64,000 nt of DNA from JAFEBO01 sp044221315 (GTDB taxonomy: Bacteria > Planctomycetota > Phycisphaerae > Phycisphaerales > UBA1924): assembly GCA_044221315.1 (NCBI GenBank), contig JBGAPK010000021.1, forward strand, positions 1 through 64,000, in the 5' to 3' direction. This document shows, in pieces, positions 1 through 8,338 of this stretch. A program made the position numbers and the translations under genes. Every line of letters starts with the position of its first letter. Within the stretch, counting starts at the first letter, position 1. The notes beneath the pieces are model-generated. The model was not told where the DNA came from, made no database searches, and saw nothing but the letters and a program-made list of their open reading frames with translations.

Positions 1-52
1 CGTTCATCTCAACCCATTCAACGCAGGCGCACCACAGTCTTCGACCCCGTCA

Positions 53-76
53 GCGGAAAACTCGCGTGTTTTCCGC
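53..76. terminator. Hairpin downstream of galE
   Basis: A perfect inverted repeat, GCGGAAAAC, six-base loop, GTTTTCCGC, lies about 40 bases beyond the galE stop. It has no following T-run, so it may be a transcript 3'-end stabiliser or a factor-assisted terminator rather than a classical intrinsic one. Nothing else is recognisable in bases 1-116. Confidence 0.4.
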
Positions 77-116
77 AGAACTGCCCGGCGAATCGGCACG
101 TATCGTTCGGTGTGGA

Positions 117-1142
117 TCAGGCGCGATAGCCGCGCGGATGAGACTCGAACCATTTCCACGCCGTCTCGACGATTTCTTCAAGTCGCGTGAATCGCGGGCT
201 CCAGCCCAGGCGTTCGCGAGCGGCGCCCGCCCGCGCGTAGAGCCGCGCGGGATCCCCCGGCCGGTGCGCCCCCACCTCGACGGCGATCGGCTTGCCCGTC
301 ACCCGCCGCGCCGCATCGATAATCTCGCGGTTGGAAACCCCGTGCCCGAGCCCGAGGTTGAGAGCGACGCATTCGCCCGGAGAAATCCTCTCCAGTGCCC
401 TGACGTGCGCGTCCGCGATATCGCTCACATGGACGTAATCCCGCACGCACGTCCCGTCCGGCGTCGGGTAATCATCCCCGTAGAGCTTCAGCGATTTCTG
501 CTGCCCCATCGCCGTCCGAAGAACCAGCGGCAGAAGATGCAACTCGGGATCGTGGTCTTCGCCGAGTTCACCCTTCGCCTCACACCCGGCGACGTTGAAA
601 TAGCGAAGGCACGTGAGCGCGATCCTGCCACCCCGCGACCGGATGGCCTCGGCCATGTCCCGGAGCATCCATTCCCCGATTAATTTCGTCCGCCCGTACG
701 GGCTGATCGGACCAAGCGGTGCGCCTTCCACCAGCGGGATCGCATGCTCCGACGGCTGCCCGTAGATCGAACAACTGGACGAATACACCACGCGCGAGAC
801 GCTGTGTCGTTCAATCGCCCCGAGCAACGGCACCATCGCCGAAACGTTGTTCCGGTAATAGAGCGCAGGATCCGCCGACGACTCGCCGACATTGGCCAGG
901 GCCGCGAAGTGCATGACCGCCTCCACGCCGCCCGCGAACGCGCGATCCAGCACCGCCACGTCGCCGATATCGCCACGCACGAACTCCAACTTCCCGGGGT
1001 GGCGCCCGTTCAGAATCTCGACCGCGCGTTCGTGCCCCCGCGAGAGGTTGTCGAGGATCACCACGGCGTGCCCCGCGCTGAGCAGCGCATCGCACGCGTG
1101 CGAACCGATGTACCCGGCCCCTCCCGTAACCAAGACCTTCAC
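117..1142 (-). CDS. galE: UDP-glucose 4-epimerase
   Basis: 341-residue short-chain dehydrogenase-fold enzyme that interconverts UDP-glucose and UDP-galactose using tightly bound NAD, feeding surface polysaccharide and galactose metabolism. The N-terminal dinucleotide-binding motif GGAGYIGS is at residues 7-14. The catalytic Ser lies in SSSCSIYG (about 121-128), and the Tyr/Lys pair is Y149 and K153 in YGRTK. Length is normal for the family. The start is GTG (reading VKVLVTGG), with a purine-rich AGGAAGGTG upstream. It is the last gene of a minus-strand group with lgt (40 bp upstream) and tatD. Some family members act on N-acetylated or uronic sugars, so exact sugar specificity is inferred. 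Confidence 0.93.
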   Translation of the reverse strand: MKVLVTGGAGYIGSHACDALLSAGHAVVILDNLSRGHERAVEILNGRHPGKLEFVRGDIGDVAVLDRAFAGGVEAVMHFAALANVGESSADPALYYRNNVSAMVPLLGAIERHSVSRVVYSSSCSIYGQPSEHAIPLVEGAPLGPISPYGRTKLIGEWMLRDMAEAIRSRGGRIALTCLRYFNVAGCEAKGELGEDHDPELHLLPLVLRTAMGQQKSLKLYGDDYPTPDGTCVRDYVHVSDIADAHVRALERISPGECVALNLGLGHGVSNREIIDAARRVTGKPIAVEVGAHRPGDPARLYARAGAARERLGWSPRFTRLEEIVETAWKWFESHPRGYRA

Positions 1143-1182
1143 AGGTTCACCTTCCTGTTCGTTGGCATCGTCGTCCCGCGGT

Positions 1183-2286
1183 TCACGCCCGCCGCGCCCC
1201 CCATCCGCCGAGCATTTCCGGCCCGCCCGCGCGCCGTCTGGCCGCGTTCAACGACCAGGCCAGCAGCGCGGCCCCCGCCACCACCATCAACACGCTCAAC
1301 CATTGACCGCGCGATAGCCCGAATATCCGTTGCACGGCCAACTGCGCGTCGGGCAATCTCCAGAACTCGGTCATCACCCGCATCACGCCGTAAACAATAA
1401 GAAACCACGACGCGATGACCCCGGGTGTCCGGGGCCGTCGCCAGATCAGGAAGAGCACAACCCAAAGGAAGACTCCCTCCGCGAGCGCCTGGTACAACTG
1501 CGAGGGGTGCCGCGACGAGATCAGGGGCGAAAGCTCACCCGCCATCCGCTTGCTCGTTTCAGCACTGCCGCGCTGTAATCCGTCGAGCACCCGCTGGAAT
1601 CCCTGCTCAAACGAATCGCCCTGCAGAGATGCCCGGCGCACCAGGCCCGCCAGTGCCGACCGCTGGGACTCGGAAAGCGCCGGGGCATGACCTCCCTCGC
1701 TCATCGGCTTCGACAAGACCTCCTGCGGAAACTTCACAGCCCACCAGGGACCGTCCTCGCCGGGCATCGTCGCGATCTTGCCCAGCAATTCCCCATTGAC
1801 AAAGTTGGCGATGCGTCCAAAGAACAGCCCGGGCGGTGCCGCGATCGCCATCACGTCCATGATGTGCAGCATCGACGACTTCCCGACCACGCGCCCCGAT
1901 TCATCCTTGAACCCGCGCGAGATCCACCAGCACGCAATGATCACCCCGATCATCCCGCCGTGGCTCGCCATCCCGCCGCGGTTGAGGGCCAGCATGCCCC
2001 AGAAGGGAAATTCTTTCGAGAATGCAACGAAAAGAGATGGCTCGTAAAACAGGGCGTACCCCAGGCGCCCGCCGACAACAACCCCGAGTATGAGCCACGT
2101 CATCGCGTCCGCCACGCGGTCCTTGGGAATCCGGATCAGATCGCGCCCGGCAAGCCAGCGCATCATGAGATACGCCACGACAAAGCCCGCCGCGTAGCTC
2201 AGCCCGTACCAGCGCAGGCCGAAACCTTCCGTGAATTTCACGGCGAACGGGCTCAGATCGTGCAGCCAGGAGGCCAGGACAAGCAT
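1183..2286 (-). CDS. lgt: Prolipoprotein diacylglyceryl transferase
   Basis: Integral membrane enzyme that transfers diacylglycerol from phosphatidylglycerol to the lipobox Cys of prolipoproteins, the first step of lipoprotein maturation. Family hallmarks are visible: RWYGLSYAAGF near residues 25-35, the HGG segment (GGMASHGGMIG, about 105-114), the conserved GRIANFVNGELLG (about 158-169) and RHPSQLYQA. At 367 residues it is longer than the usual 260-300. The extra length is a hydrophilic insertion at about 180-255, between the catalytic loop and RHPSQLY. It probably serves the lipoproteins encoded in this window (21389, 26212, 54050). It sits 21 bp after tatD and 40 bp before galE on the same strand. 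Confidence 0.94.
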   Translation of the reverse strand: MLVLASWLHDLSPFAVKFTEGFGLRWYGLSYAAGFVVAYLMMRWLAGRDLIRIPKDRVADAMTWLILGVVVGGRLGYALFYEPSLFVAFSKEFPFWGMLALNRGGMASHGGMIGVIIACWWISRGFKDESGRVVGKSSMLHIMDVMAIAAPPGLFFGRIANFVNGELLGKIATMPGEDGPWWAVKFPQEVLSKPMSEGGHAPALSESQRSALAGLVRRASLQGDSFEQGFQRVLDGLQRGSAETSKRMAGELSPLISSRHPSQLYQALAEGVFLWVVLFLIWRRPRTPGVIASWFLIVYGVMRVMTEFWRLPDAQLAVQRIFGLSRGQWLSVLMVVAGAALLAWSLNAARRRAGGPEMLGGWGARRA

Positions 2287-2307
2287 CGGGCGGCAGTGTA
2301 GCGAAGG

Positions 2308-3096
2308 CTACGCGCCGATGCCGTAGAAGCGCCGGGTATTCACGTTGATCTGCGCATGGAACACATCCCACTCGACGCCCCGCGTCGCGGCGACGGATCG
2401 CGCCGTCACGCTCGACATCCACGGCTCGCAAGGGCGAATGCCGCGGTGCGGATCGGGCGAGAGAAACGGAGCATCCGTCTCGATCATGATCCGGTCTTCG
2501 GGCACGAGGCGGATCGCCCGGCGAACTTCTTCGGCATTGCGATAGGTCGCGACGCCGGTGAACGAGACCATCGCGCCGAAATCGAGCACCTTGCGCATGT
2601 CGTCCGGGCCGCCCGTGAAACAGTGAAAGACAAACCGGGCAGGATCAAACGCCTGCCTCTTCAGAACCGGGATCAGGTCATCGAACGCCTCGCGGCAGTG
2701 CAGCACGATCGGCTTGTCGATGCCCGCGGCCTTCCACTCCGAAAGGTGAGCAAGCTGCTCCTCCAGCACCTCGTGCTGATTCGCCCGCGCCGGGCGGTCG
2801 TAGTGATTGTCCAGCCCCAGTTCTCCCCACGCGACGCAGCGCGGCGAAGCCGCGACACGCTTCAGATTCAACCACTCATGCGGCCCCTTGTCGCTGTACA
2901 AGGGGTGCACCCCCGAAGTGCACCACACGTTTGCAAACTTCTCCGCGATCGCCAGAGCATTCAGGCAATCCCGCGTCGTCGTCGAGATCGTGATACACCC
3001 GGTCACACCGCATTCCGCGGCCTTTTTCAGCACCGCTTCGACCCGTCCCTCAAAGTCCGGGAATGTCAGATGGCAATGGGTATCGATCACGCGCAC
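2308..3096 (-). CDS. tatD: TatD family metal-dependent hydrolase
   Basis: 262-residue TIM-barrel hydrolase of the TatD/YcfH family, whose members are metal-dependent 3'-5' DNA exonucleases or deoxyribonucleases. Metal-binding signatures appear in the expected order: DTHCHLTF at the N terminus, the Glu in WGELGLD, LHCREAFDD, FHCFTGG and ETDAPFLSP. The start is GTG (MRVIDTHCHL), only 26 bp from the divergent gene at 3123, so the promoters for both directions must overlap that gap or the neighbouring coding ends. First gene of the tatD-lgt-galE group. Confidence 0.92.
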   Translation of the reverse strand: MRVIDTHCHLTFPDFEGRVEAVLKKAAECGVTGCITISTTTRDCLNALAIAEKFANVWCTSGVHPLYSDKGPHEWLNLKRVAASPRCVAWGELGLDNHYDRPARANQHEVLEEQLAHLSEWKAAGIDKPIVLHCREAFDDLIPVLKRQAFDPARFVFHCFTGGPDDMRKVLDFGAMVSFTGVATYRNAEEVRRAIRLVPEDRIMIETDAPFLSPDPHRGIRPCEPWMSSVTARSVAATRGVEWDVFHAQINVNTRRFYGIGA

Positions 3097-3122
3097 AGCG
3101 TAGGAAGAACTAGACTCCCGTC

Positions 3123-4067
3123 ATGACCAACCCGCCCGATGCGACCGATCTACCCCGCCTGCCACCCCGGGATTCTCACGGGCACAAGGGAACGTTCGGA
3201 ACCGTCGCGGTGATCGCCGGCTGCGCCGATCCCCGGCTCCGCATGATCGGCGCGCCAGCCATAGTCGCGCTGGCCGCTCTGCGGGCGGGCGCCGGACTCG
3301 CGCGGATCCTCGTGCCGGCCCCCATCCTGAACGAGGCGATCACGATCACTCCATCCGCGACGGGCATCGCACTGCCCACCACTCCCTCGGGAGCCCTAAT
3401 CCCACATGAGGCAGCGGCAGTCTTCGATGCCCACGCCTCCGGTGCCGACGCGATCGCGATAGGTCCCGGCCTGGGATGGACCAACGACCCGGGCGATGCG
3501 CTTGCAGAGGGCACCCGGGCGATCGTGCTCCGGGCGATCCTGCATTCGGAAGCGCCGATTGTCGTGGACGCCGATGCTCTTAACGCCCTCGCCGCGACTC
3601 CGGACTTTGCCCGTGATTTCCGCGCGCACGCGATTCTGACGCCCCATCCGGGGGAATACGCGAGGCTGGCCGGGGCGCTTTCGCTTCCGAAAGCCGGGCC
3701 GGACGACGGATCCCGTCGTATCGCATGCGAGGCGCTGGCCCGTCGTGTCGGGTGCGTTGTCGTGCTCAAGGGAGCGGGAACGATTGTGAGCGACGGGCAG
3801 CGCACCTGGATCTGCGCTCGGGGACACTCCTGCCTTGCCACTGCCGGAACGGGGGACGTGTTGACTGGGCTGCTCGCGGGGCTGTTGGCCCAGTTTTCCC
3901 GGGCGGGCACCCGCGCACCGCTCTCGTTGTACGACGTCGCTCGTATCGGCGTGCTTTCCCATGCTCTCGCGGGGGAGAACTGGGCCAGGGCGCACGGCGA
4001 GGCGGGCCTGATCGCGACGGAGCTCGCGGCCCTGCTTCCGGGCGTGATCGATTCACTGCGTGGGTAG
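3123..4067 (+). CDS. nnrD: ADP/ATP-dependent (S)-NAD(P)H-hydrate dehydratase
   Basis: 314-residue ribokinase-fold enzyme (YjeF C-terminal/CARKD family) that repairs hydrated NAD(P)H. Visible signatures are SHGHKGTFGTVAVIAG at the N terminus, DADALNALA, the TPHPGEYARLAG motif near residue 178, VVLKGAGT and GTGDVLTGLLAGLLAQ near 242, which holds the catalytic Asp region. There is no N-terminal epimerase (YjeF-N) domain, so epimerisation must be done elsewhere. It is convergent with the prepilin gene ending at 4075, leaving a 7-bp gap. The start ATG is the first in the frame, with no strong ribosome-binding site. Confidence 0.92.
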   Translation: MTNPPDATDLPRLPPRDSHGHKGTFGTVAVIAGCADPRLRMIGAPAIVALAALRAGAGLARILVPAPILNEAITITPSATGIALPTTPSGALIPHEAAAVFDAHASGADAIAIGPGLGWTNDPGDALAEGTRAIVLRAILHSEAPIVVDADALNALAATPDFARDFRAHAILTPHPGEYARLAGALSLPKAGPDDGSRRIACEALARRVGCVVVLKGAGTIVSDGQRTWICARGHSCLATAGTGDVLTGLLAGLLAQFSRAGTRAPLSLYDVARIGVLSHALAGENWARAHGEAGLIATELAALLPGVIDSLRG

Positions 4068-4074
4068 CCTCGGG

Positions 4075-4695
4075 TCAGTTTGCCAGTTCGAGCCGGCGCG
4101 GCATGACGCTCGACACCAGGCGAATCGTCGGTGCCGCGAGCTCGGTGTACACGGACGTGTTCTTCGTGTCGCCCGGCTGCACCGTCAAATCCACCGTCGC
4201 CCGCTTGAGCCTCGGGCCTATGTCGTATTCCAGGGTGAATTTCGCGTCCTTGACACCCTGCAGCAGCGGCTGCTCGTTGGTGCTTGTGAGCGTTTCGTTC
4301 ACGTACACCTTCTCGACGTAGTAGAGCACGTACGGGCCCTGCTCATCGGAGAGGGCCGTCCGCCGCTCGACCTTTGCGATGTGCTTGGTCTTGGTTGCGT
4401 CGTCGTAGAAGGAGATGAACTCGATGAAGGTGCTGTCCATCGGGTTCTGGCTGCTTGCCAGTACGTCCGCCGGGTAGGGACCGAACTGATCACCCGTGCG
4501 GATCATCGTCAGCAGCCTGTGCATCACGATCCGCGAGACCACGTGGGTCGAAGCGGCATCGGTCGTGAACTTGTACGCGCGGAACGACGCGTGCAACGCC
4601 GTCATGGTGGCGGCCAGGAGGGTGCTGGTGATCGTCAGGGCGATCAGCATTTCGATCAGGCTGAACGCCCGGCGGTTCGTGTTGCGATTCCTCAT
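4075..4695 (-). CDS. Prepilin-like protein, GspJ/PilW type
   Basis: 206-residue protein with a type IV prepilin N terminus: basic leader MRNRNTNRRA, then FSLIEMLIALTITSTLL with the Glu at mature position 5. The residue before the cleavage point is Ala instead of the usual Gly, which prepilin peptidases tolerate poorly to moderately. A soluble beta-rich domain follows. The ATG at 4695 overlaps the upstream gene's TGA in an ATGA, so translation is coupled. A longer reading frame extends upstream, but it only runs through the neighbouring gene. By position and hydrophobic start it resembles GspJ of pseudopili; the fold cannot be confirmed by eye. Confidence 0.75.
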   Translation of the reverse strand: MRNRNTNRRAFSLIEMLIALTITSTLLAATMTALHASFRAYKFTTDAASTHVVSRIVMHRLLTMIRTGDQFGPYPADVLASSQNPMDSTFIEFISFYDDATKTKHIAKVERRTALSDEQGPYVLYYVEKVYVNETLTSTNEQPLLQGVKDAKFTLEYDIGPRLKRATVDLTVQPGDTKNTSVYTELAAPTIRLVSSVMPRRLELAN

Positions 4696-7562
4696 GGCTT
4701 GCCCTCCCTGTACGTGAGCGGCAGCGGCGAGAACTGCAGCGGCAGCATGATCCCGTCGGGGAGCGTCATCTGCGGGTTGAGTCGCAATTGGACCCGACCG
4801 TAGCCGTAGAACGGGACTGTCTTGGCGCCCGCGTTTATTTGGGCCTGGGTCGGGGTCTGCGAGGGGCCCAGATCGGGCAGTCCGTCGCCGTCGAGGTCCC
4901 ATCCGACGATCTTCGTCCCGTTCACGATCGGAAGCGTCTCGGGATCGAGGCCTTCCTGCTCGCCGTCGGCGCCTCCGAAATAGCCGACGCTCAGGTTGAA
5001 GTCGGCGGGGTTGCCGACCGGGTTGCCGCCGACGTCCACCATCGGCTTCGCGCCGAGGGTCGGGTTGAAGGTCATGAGCAGCGCTCCGTCCACGGTGACG
5101 TTGCCCTTGAGGTCCATCAGTCCCGCGATGACGGCGCCCTGCAGGTGAATGTCCTGATCGGGCGGCGCGTTGAAGTTACCCACGTCCACGGAGTAGTTGG
5201 GCAGCATCATGCTGCTCTTGAGGATCTCCTGCATCGCCGCGTCCGTCGGGTTGTAATTGGCGTCGTCCGGGTGATCCGGGTTCTTGGTGGTGAACTTGGT
5301 CTTGCCCGTGAACTGGACCTTGTTGCGGATGTTGGTGAACACCGTCGGGTTGTCGCTCACCACCGAGCCCACGATCATGCAGTCGTGGAAGCGGACGTTG
5401 TTGCTGTAGGCCTTGGTATCGACCACGCGATTGCCGCCGATCACGAGCGGGTCGGCGAGGGCCGAGTAACCGGTCGTCAGTGCAACCTGGTCCGAGGGAA
5501 TATCCGCCTTGTCGAGCGGCGTGGCGGCGATGAGAATCGCCTGGTTTGGAGGCACCGCGGTGCTCGGCAGCATCGTCGGGTACTTGGTCCCGGCGTAGGC
5601 GGCACGCGAGGGCGACCAGCCCGGGTAGCCGTCCGCCTGGACTTTCATGAGCCCGTAACTCGACCAGAGCGGGTGTGTGTTGTCGATGGTCGTCTTGACC
5701 AGCGTCACGCCTATGAACGTGCAGTTGACGAAGAGCGCGTTGGTGCCGGCCGGGATCACCGGGCTCTTGAAGATCATGTTCTGGTAAACGGGCCGGTAAT
5801 ACACATCGGTGTAGTTCGGAGAGTTGAAGGGCATCTTCTCCCAGTACGCGGTCGTGTAGTTGTCCGGGCGTCCGTCGTTGTTGTTGTCCGGGTCGAGCCG
5901 CTCGTAGCGCGGCTGGGTGGACGTGCGGGGCTTGGACTCGCTGTAGGTGGCCAGCGACCCAGCGCTGATTCCCAGGTTGGTCGCCACCTGCGTCGCGAAC
6001 GCCGAGCCGTCGGCGAGAGCCGCCAGCGTCGCCTGCGCGCCGCTGAACATGCTGGTCGTCACGTCGGGGATCACGCTGTCGGAGGCGCCGAACGTCTGTG
6101 CCGCCTTGCCCGAGCCCGGCGTGATCGTTCCTCTGACGTCGTTCGCCACGGCGCCGCGGGCCGACGTCCAGGAACTCTGGTCCACCTTGTACATGAGCCG
6201 GCCCGCGACCTTGGCGTATTGGTCCTTCTTATCGATGTACCCGTCGCGCCAACCGAGGGTGACGTCGTCCTCGTCCACGATTGTCTCGCCCTTGTCCCAC
6301 TTCCCGTTCAGGTTTGTGTCGTTGTAGCCGTATACCCCATTCTGGTTTCTGTCCGGATTGGCGGAATCGATCAGAAGGGCGAGGTCGTCGTCGAGGGCGA
6401 ATTCGGCAGCCTCGTTCTGCGCGGAGGTTCCGTCGGTGAGCGTCTTGGAGAGCGCCACACGCCCATCGCCGTTCTTGTCGAAGTGCTTGATGAAGATCGA
6501 GAAATCATCGATGTACCCGTCGTCCAGGACGTCGGTGAATGCGTTGCTCGGCTTGCCCGATCCCTCGTAGTCCTTGCTGTTGGCGGGGATGCCGAGCGAT
6601 TCGATCGGGTGGTTTACGCGAAGGCGATTGTCGCCATCCGTGTCGTACTGCGCCACCCCCTGCAGAAAATCCTTGATCTTCTGGTCCAGTATCGAATCGA
6701 TGCCGAGAAAATCCGAACGCATCAGGAGCGGCTCGCCGTTGGGCTTGGTCACCTGCGTGAACCGGCACCCCAGGTCGCCGCTGATCATCACGTTCTTTCC
6801 GATCATCACGCGGCACGGGCTCACGATCGCCTGCTTCACCCGCTTGCTCAGTTCAAAGTCCTGCATGATCGTCCGCGACAGTGGCTGGCCCGATCGCGTG
6901 TACGCGAAGTCGAATCCCGTGACGATCGCCCGCACCGTCCGCCCGTCCGCCAGCGGGGCGTATGTCACGGAGAAACCGAGCGTGGGCGTCTTCTCGCCGG
7001 TCGGGGTCGGGTCCACACCCACCACCGGCGTGTAGAGCCAGCCGGTTTTGGCGTACTGCGTCAGGTCGGCGCCGCTGATCGCGTTCCCGAGCGTCGGCTG
7101 AGAGACGCCCGTGCCGGTAATGACGTTCTGGTCCGCCGCGTGACGGTGCGCGAGCGCATCGGCCAGCCCCGCGGGCGTGGTCGATTCCGGGTACGAACTC
7201 AGCGGGTTCTGGACCGTGACCGTGCCGGCGGTTCCCGTATTCCCGTTCCAGAGGTCCGTCGCCAGGCCCGCCGTGATATCGCTCTTGCTGATGATGAACC
7301 GCTGCGCCGCTTCCTGCAGGCGGGAGCTCGCGATCGCCAGCCCGGTCTCCGCGGCGCCGAGCGCCCGCACGACGTGCACGTGCGTCGAGGCCGTGCGGAT
7401 ATTTCCCTTGCTCGCGATGGCCATCGCCGCCGCGAGCGACCCGAACAGGATCAGGAACATCATCGCCAGGATCGAGGCCACCCCGCGCTCGCGCGCGCTC
7501 GAGCGGCGAGCCTTCCTCGCCCCGCGATCCTTCCACAGATTGCCGATAGCCTTGAGTTTCAT
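4692..7562 (-). CDS. Giant PilX/GspK-like pilus protein with Ca-binding motifs
   Basis: 956-residue protein. After a basic leader (RERG) it has a hydrophobic helix, VASILAMMFLILFG, without the Glu5 of ordinary pilins, then an amphipathic stretch RALGAAETGLAIASSRLQ typical of PilX/GspK N termini. The large exported part holds several Asp-rich DxDxDG-type motifs: DTDGDNRL (about residue 305), DKNGDGRV (about 360), the pair DRNQNG / DTNLNGKWDKGE (about 402-425), DPDNNNDGRPD (about 560) and DLDGDGLPD (about 890). A central-to-C-terminal region with phrases such as FVNCTFIGVT and VRFHDCMIVGSVVS looks like a beta-helix or bactofilin-like solenoid. GspK and PilX proteins are usually 150-350 residues. 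The gene lies between the GspI-like and GspJ-like genes. Confidence 0.7.
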   Translation of the reverse strand: MKLKAIGNLWKDRGARKARRSSARERGVASILAMMFLILFGSLAAAMAIASKGNIRTASTHVHVVRALGAAETGLAIASSRLQEAAQRFIISKSDITAGLATDLWNGNTGTAGTVTVQNPLSSYPESTTPAGLADALAHRHAADQNVITGTGVSQPTLGNAISGADLTQYAKTGWLYTPVVGVDPTPTGEKTPTLGFSVTYAPLADGRTVRAIVTGFDFAYTRSGQPLSRTIMQDFELSKRVKQAIVSPCRVMIGKNVMISGDLGCRFTQVTKPNGEPLLMRSDFLGIDSILDQKIKDFLQGVAQYDTDGDNRLRVNHPIESLGIPANSKDYEGSGKPSNAFTDVLDDGYIDDFSIFIKHFDKNGDGRVALSKTLTDGTSAQNEAAEFALDDDLALLIDSANPDRNQNGVYGYNDTNLNGKWDKGETIVDEDDVTLGWRDGYIDKKDQYAKVAGRLMYKVDQSSWTSARGAVANDVRGTITPGSGKAAQTFGASDSVIPDVTTSMFSGAQATLAALADGSAFATQVATNLGISAGSLATYSESKPRTSTQPRYERLDPDNNNDGRPDNYTTAYWEKMPFNSPNYTDVYYRPVYQNMIFKSPVIPAGTNALFVNCTFIGVTLVKTTIDNTHPLWSSYGLMKVQADGYPGWSPSRAAYAGTKYPTMLPSTAVPPNQAILIAATPLDKADIPSDQVALTTGYSALADPLVIGGNRVVDTKAYSNNVRFHDCMIVGSVVSDNPTVFTNIRNKVQFTGKTKFTTKNPDHPDDANYNPTDAAMQEILKSSMMLPNYSVDVGNFNAPPDQDIHLQGAVIAGLMDLKGNVTVDGALLMTFNPTLGAKPMVDVGGNPVGNPADFNLSVGYFGGADGEQEGLDPETLPIVNGTKIVGWDLDGDGLPDLGPSQTPTQAQINAGAKTVPFYGYGRVQLRLNPQMTLPDGIMLPLQFSPLPLTYREGKP

Positions 7563-7584
7563 GCGCGTTGCGTCCTGCGGTTCG

Positions 7585-8262
7585 TCACGGAGTGATCCAC
7601 ACCAGCCGGGTCACTTCCGCGGGCTGAGTGTCGTAAGGGCCCTGGTACGTCACCACCACCGTCACGCGCAACGGGAACTGATCGATCGCGATTCCCGGGT
7701 CATTACCCGACGGCGCAACGGAGTACCCCTTGGCCCGCACCGTCGCGAAATTCAGCGGGTCGACCTTTTCAACGGTGACGCTCTGCGCCCATCCATCGAG
7801 CGCCCTTGGGTTGCCGTCGCTCCCCAGCATCACGATTCCGTCCGCGTCGGTCATCGGAACCACGGTTCCCGATGCCGAGACCGGCCCGGGCATGTTGCCG
7901 TCGCGCCCGAAGATCTTCCCGTCATAGTCGGTCAGGCAGTTGAAGTCGCGCACCACGACCTTTTCCGATCCGGAGCCCCACCCGATCACGTTCTTGTTCG
8001 TGTCGATGGAGAGCCCGAGCACCGGATCAAACCGGGGCAGCCGGCGCGTGAGTTCACGCACCTCGTTGGCCAGGAGCGCACCGGTGGCCGACCGGCTGGA
8101 CCAGTTGTTCTGCTCGATGAACGCTTTCTGGGCGTCGATGAACGCCAGCACGCCGACGCCGATTACCACGAGTGCCAGGCTCGTTTCGAGGAGCGTGAAG
8201 CCGCGCCGTTTCCGGAGGACTCCGCCACCCGACCCTTTGATTGTGCGAACTCGGCGCATCAC
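7585..8262 (-). CDS. Prepilin-like protein, GspI/PilV type
   Basis: 225-residue type IV prepilin-like protein. The leader ends in RKRRG, followed by FTLLETSLALVVIGVGVLAF with Glu5, a canonical prepilin peptidase site and assembly helix. The text after the helix (FIDAQKAFIEQNNWSSRSATGALLANEVREL) resembles minor pseudopilins of the GspI/PilV group. It is 22 bp upstream of the giant PilX/GspK-like gene and 76 bp downstream of pilC. With the next two genes it could form a pseudopilus tip complex (inference from known GspI-J-K complexes). Confidence 0.78.
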   Translation of the reverse strand: MMRRVRTIKGSGGGVLRKRRGFTLLETSLALVVIGVGVLAFIDAQKAFIEQNNWSSRSATGALLANEVRELTRRLPRFDPVLGLSIDTNKNVIGWGSGSEKVVVRDFNCLTDYDGKIFGRDGNMPGPVSASGTVVPMTDADGIVMLGSDGNPRALDGWAQSVTVEKVDPLNFATVRAKGYSVAPSGNDPGIAIDQFPLRVTVVVTYQGPYDTQPAEVTRLVWITP

Positions 8263-8338
8263 GGTGCTGCTCCCCCAAAGCCTCCCCGCCGCCGCACGCG
8301 CGCCGTGCGTGCGGCATCCACCATGAACTATCGGATAT

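Noticed and set aside
4788..7595. 935-residue open frame on the plus strand
   Set aside because: Antisense to the giant pilus protein; composition is Val/Arg/Gly-heavy without domain text, a typical shadow of a GC-rich gene.
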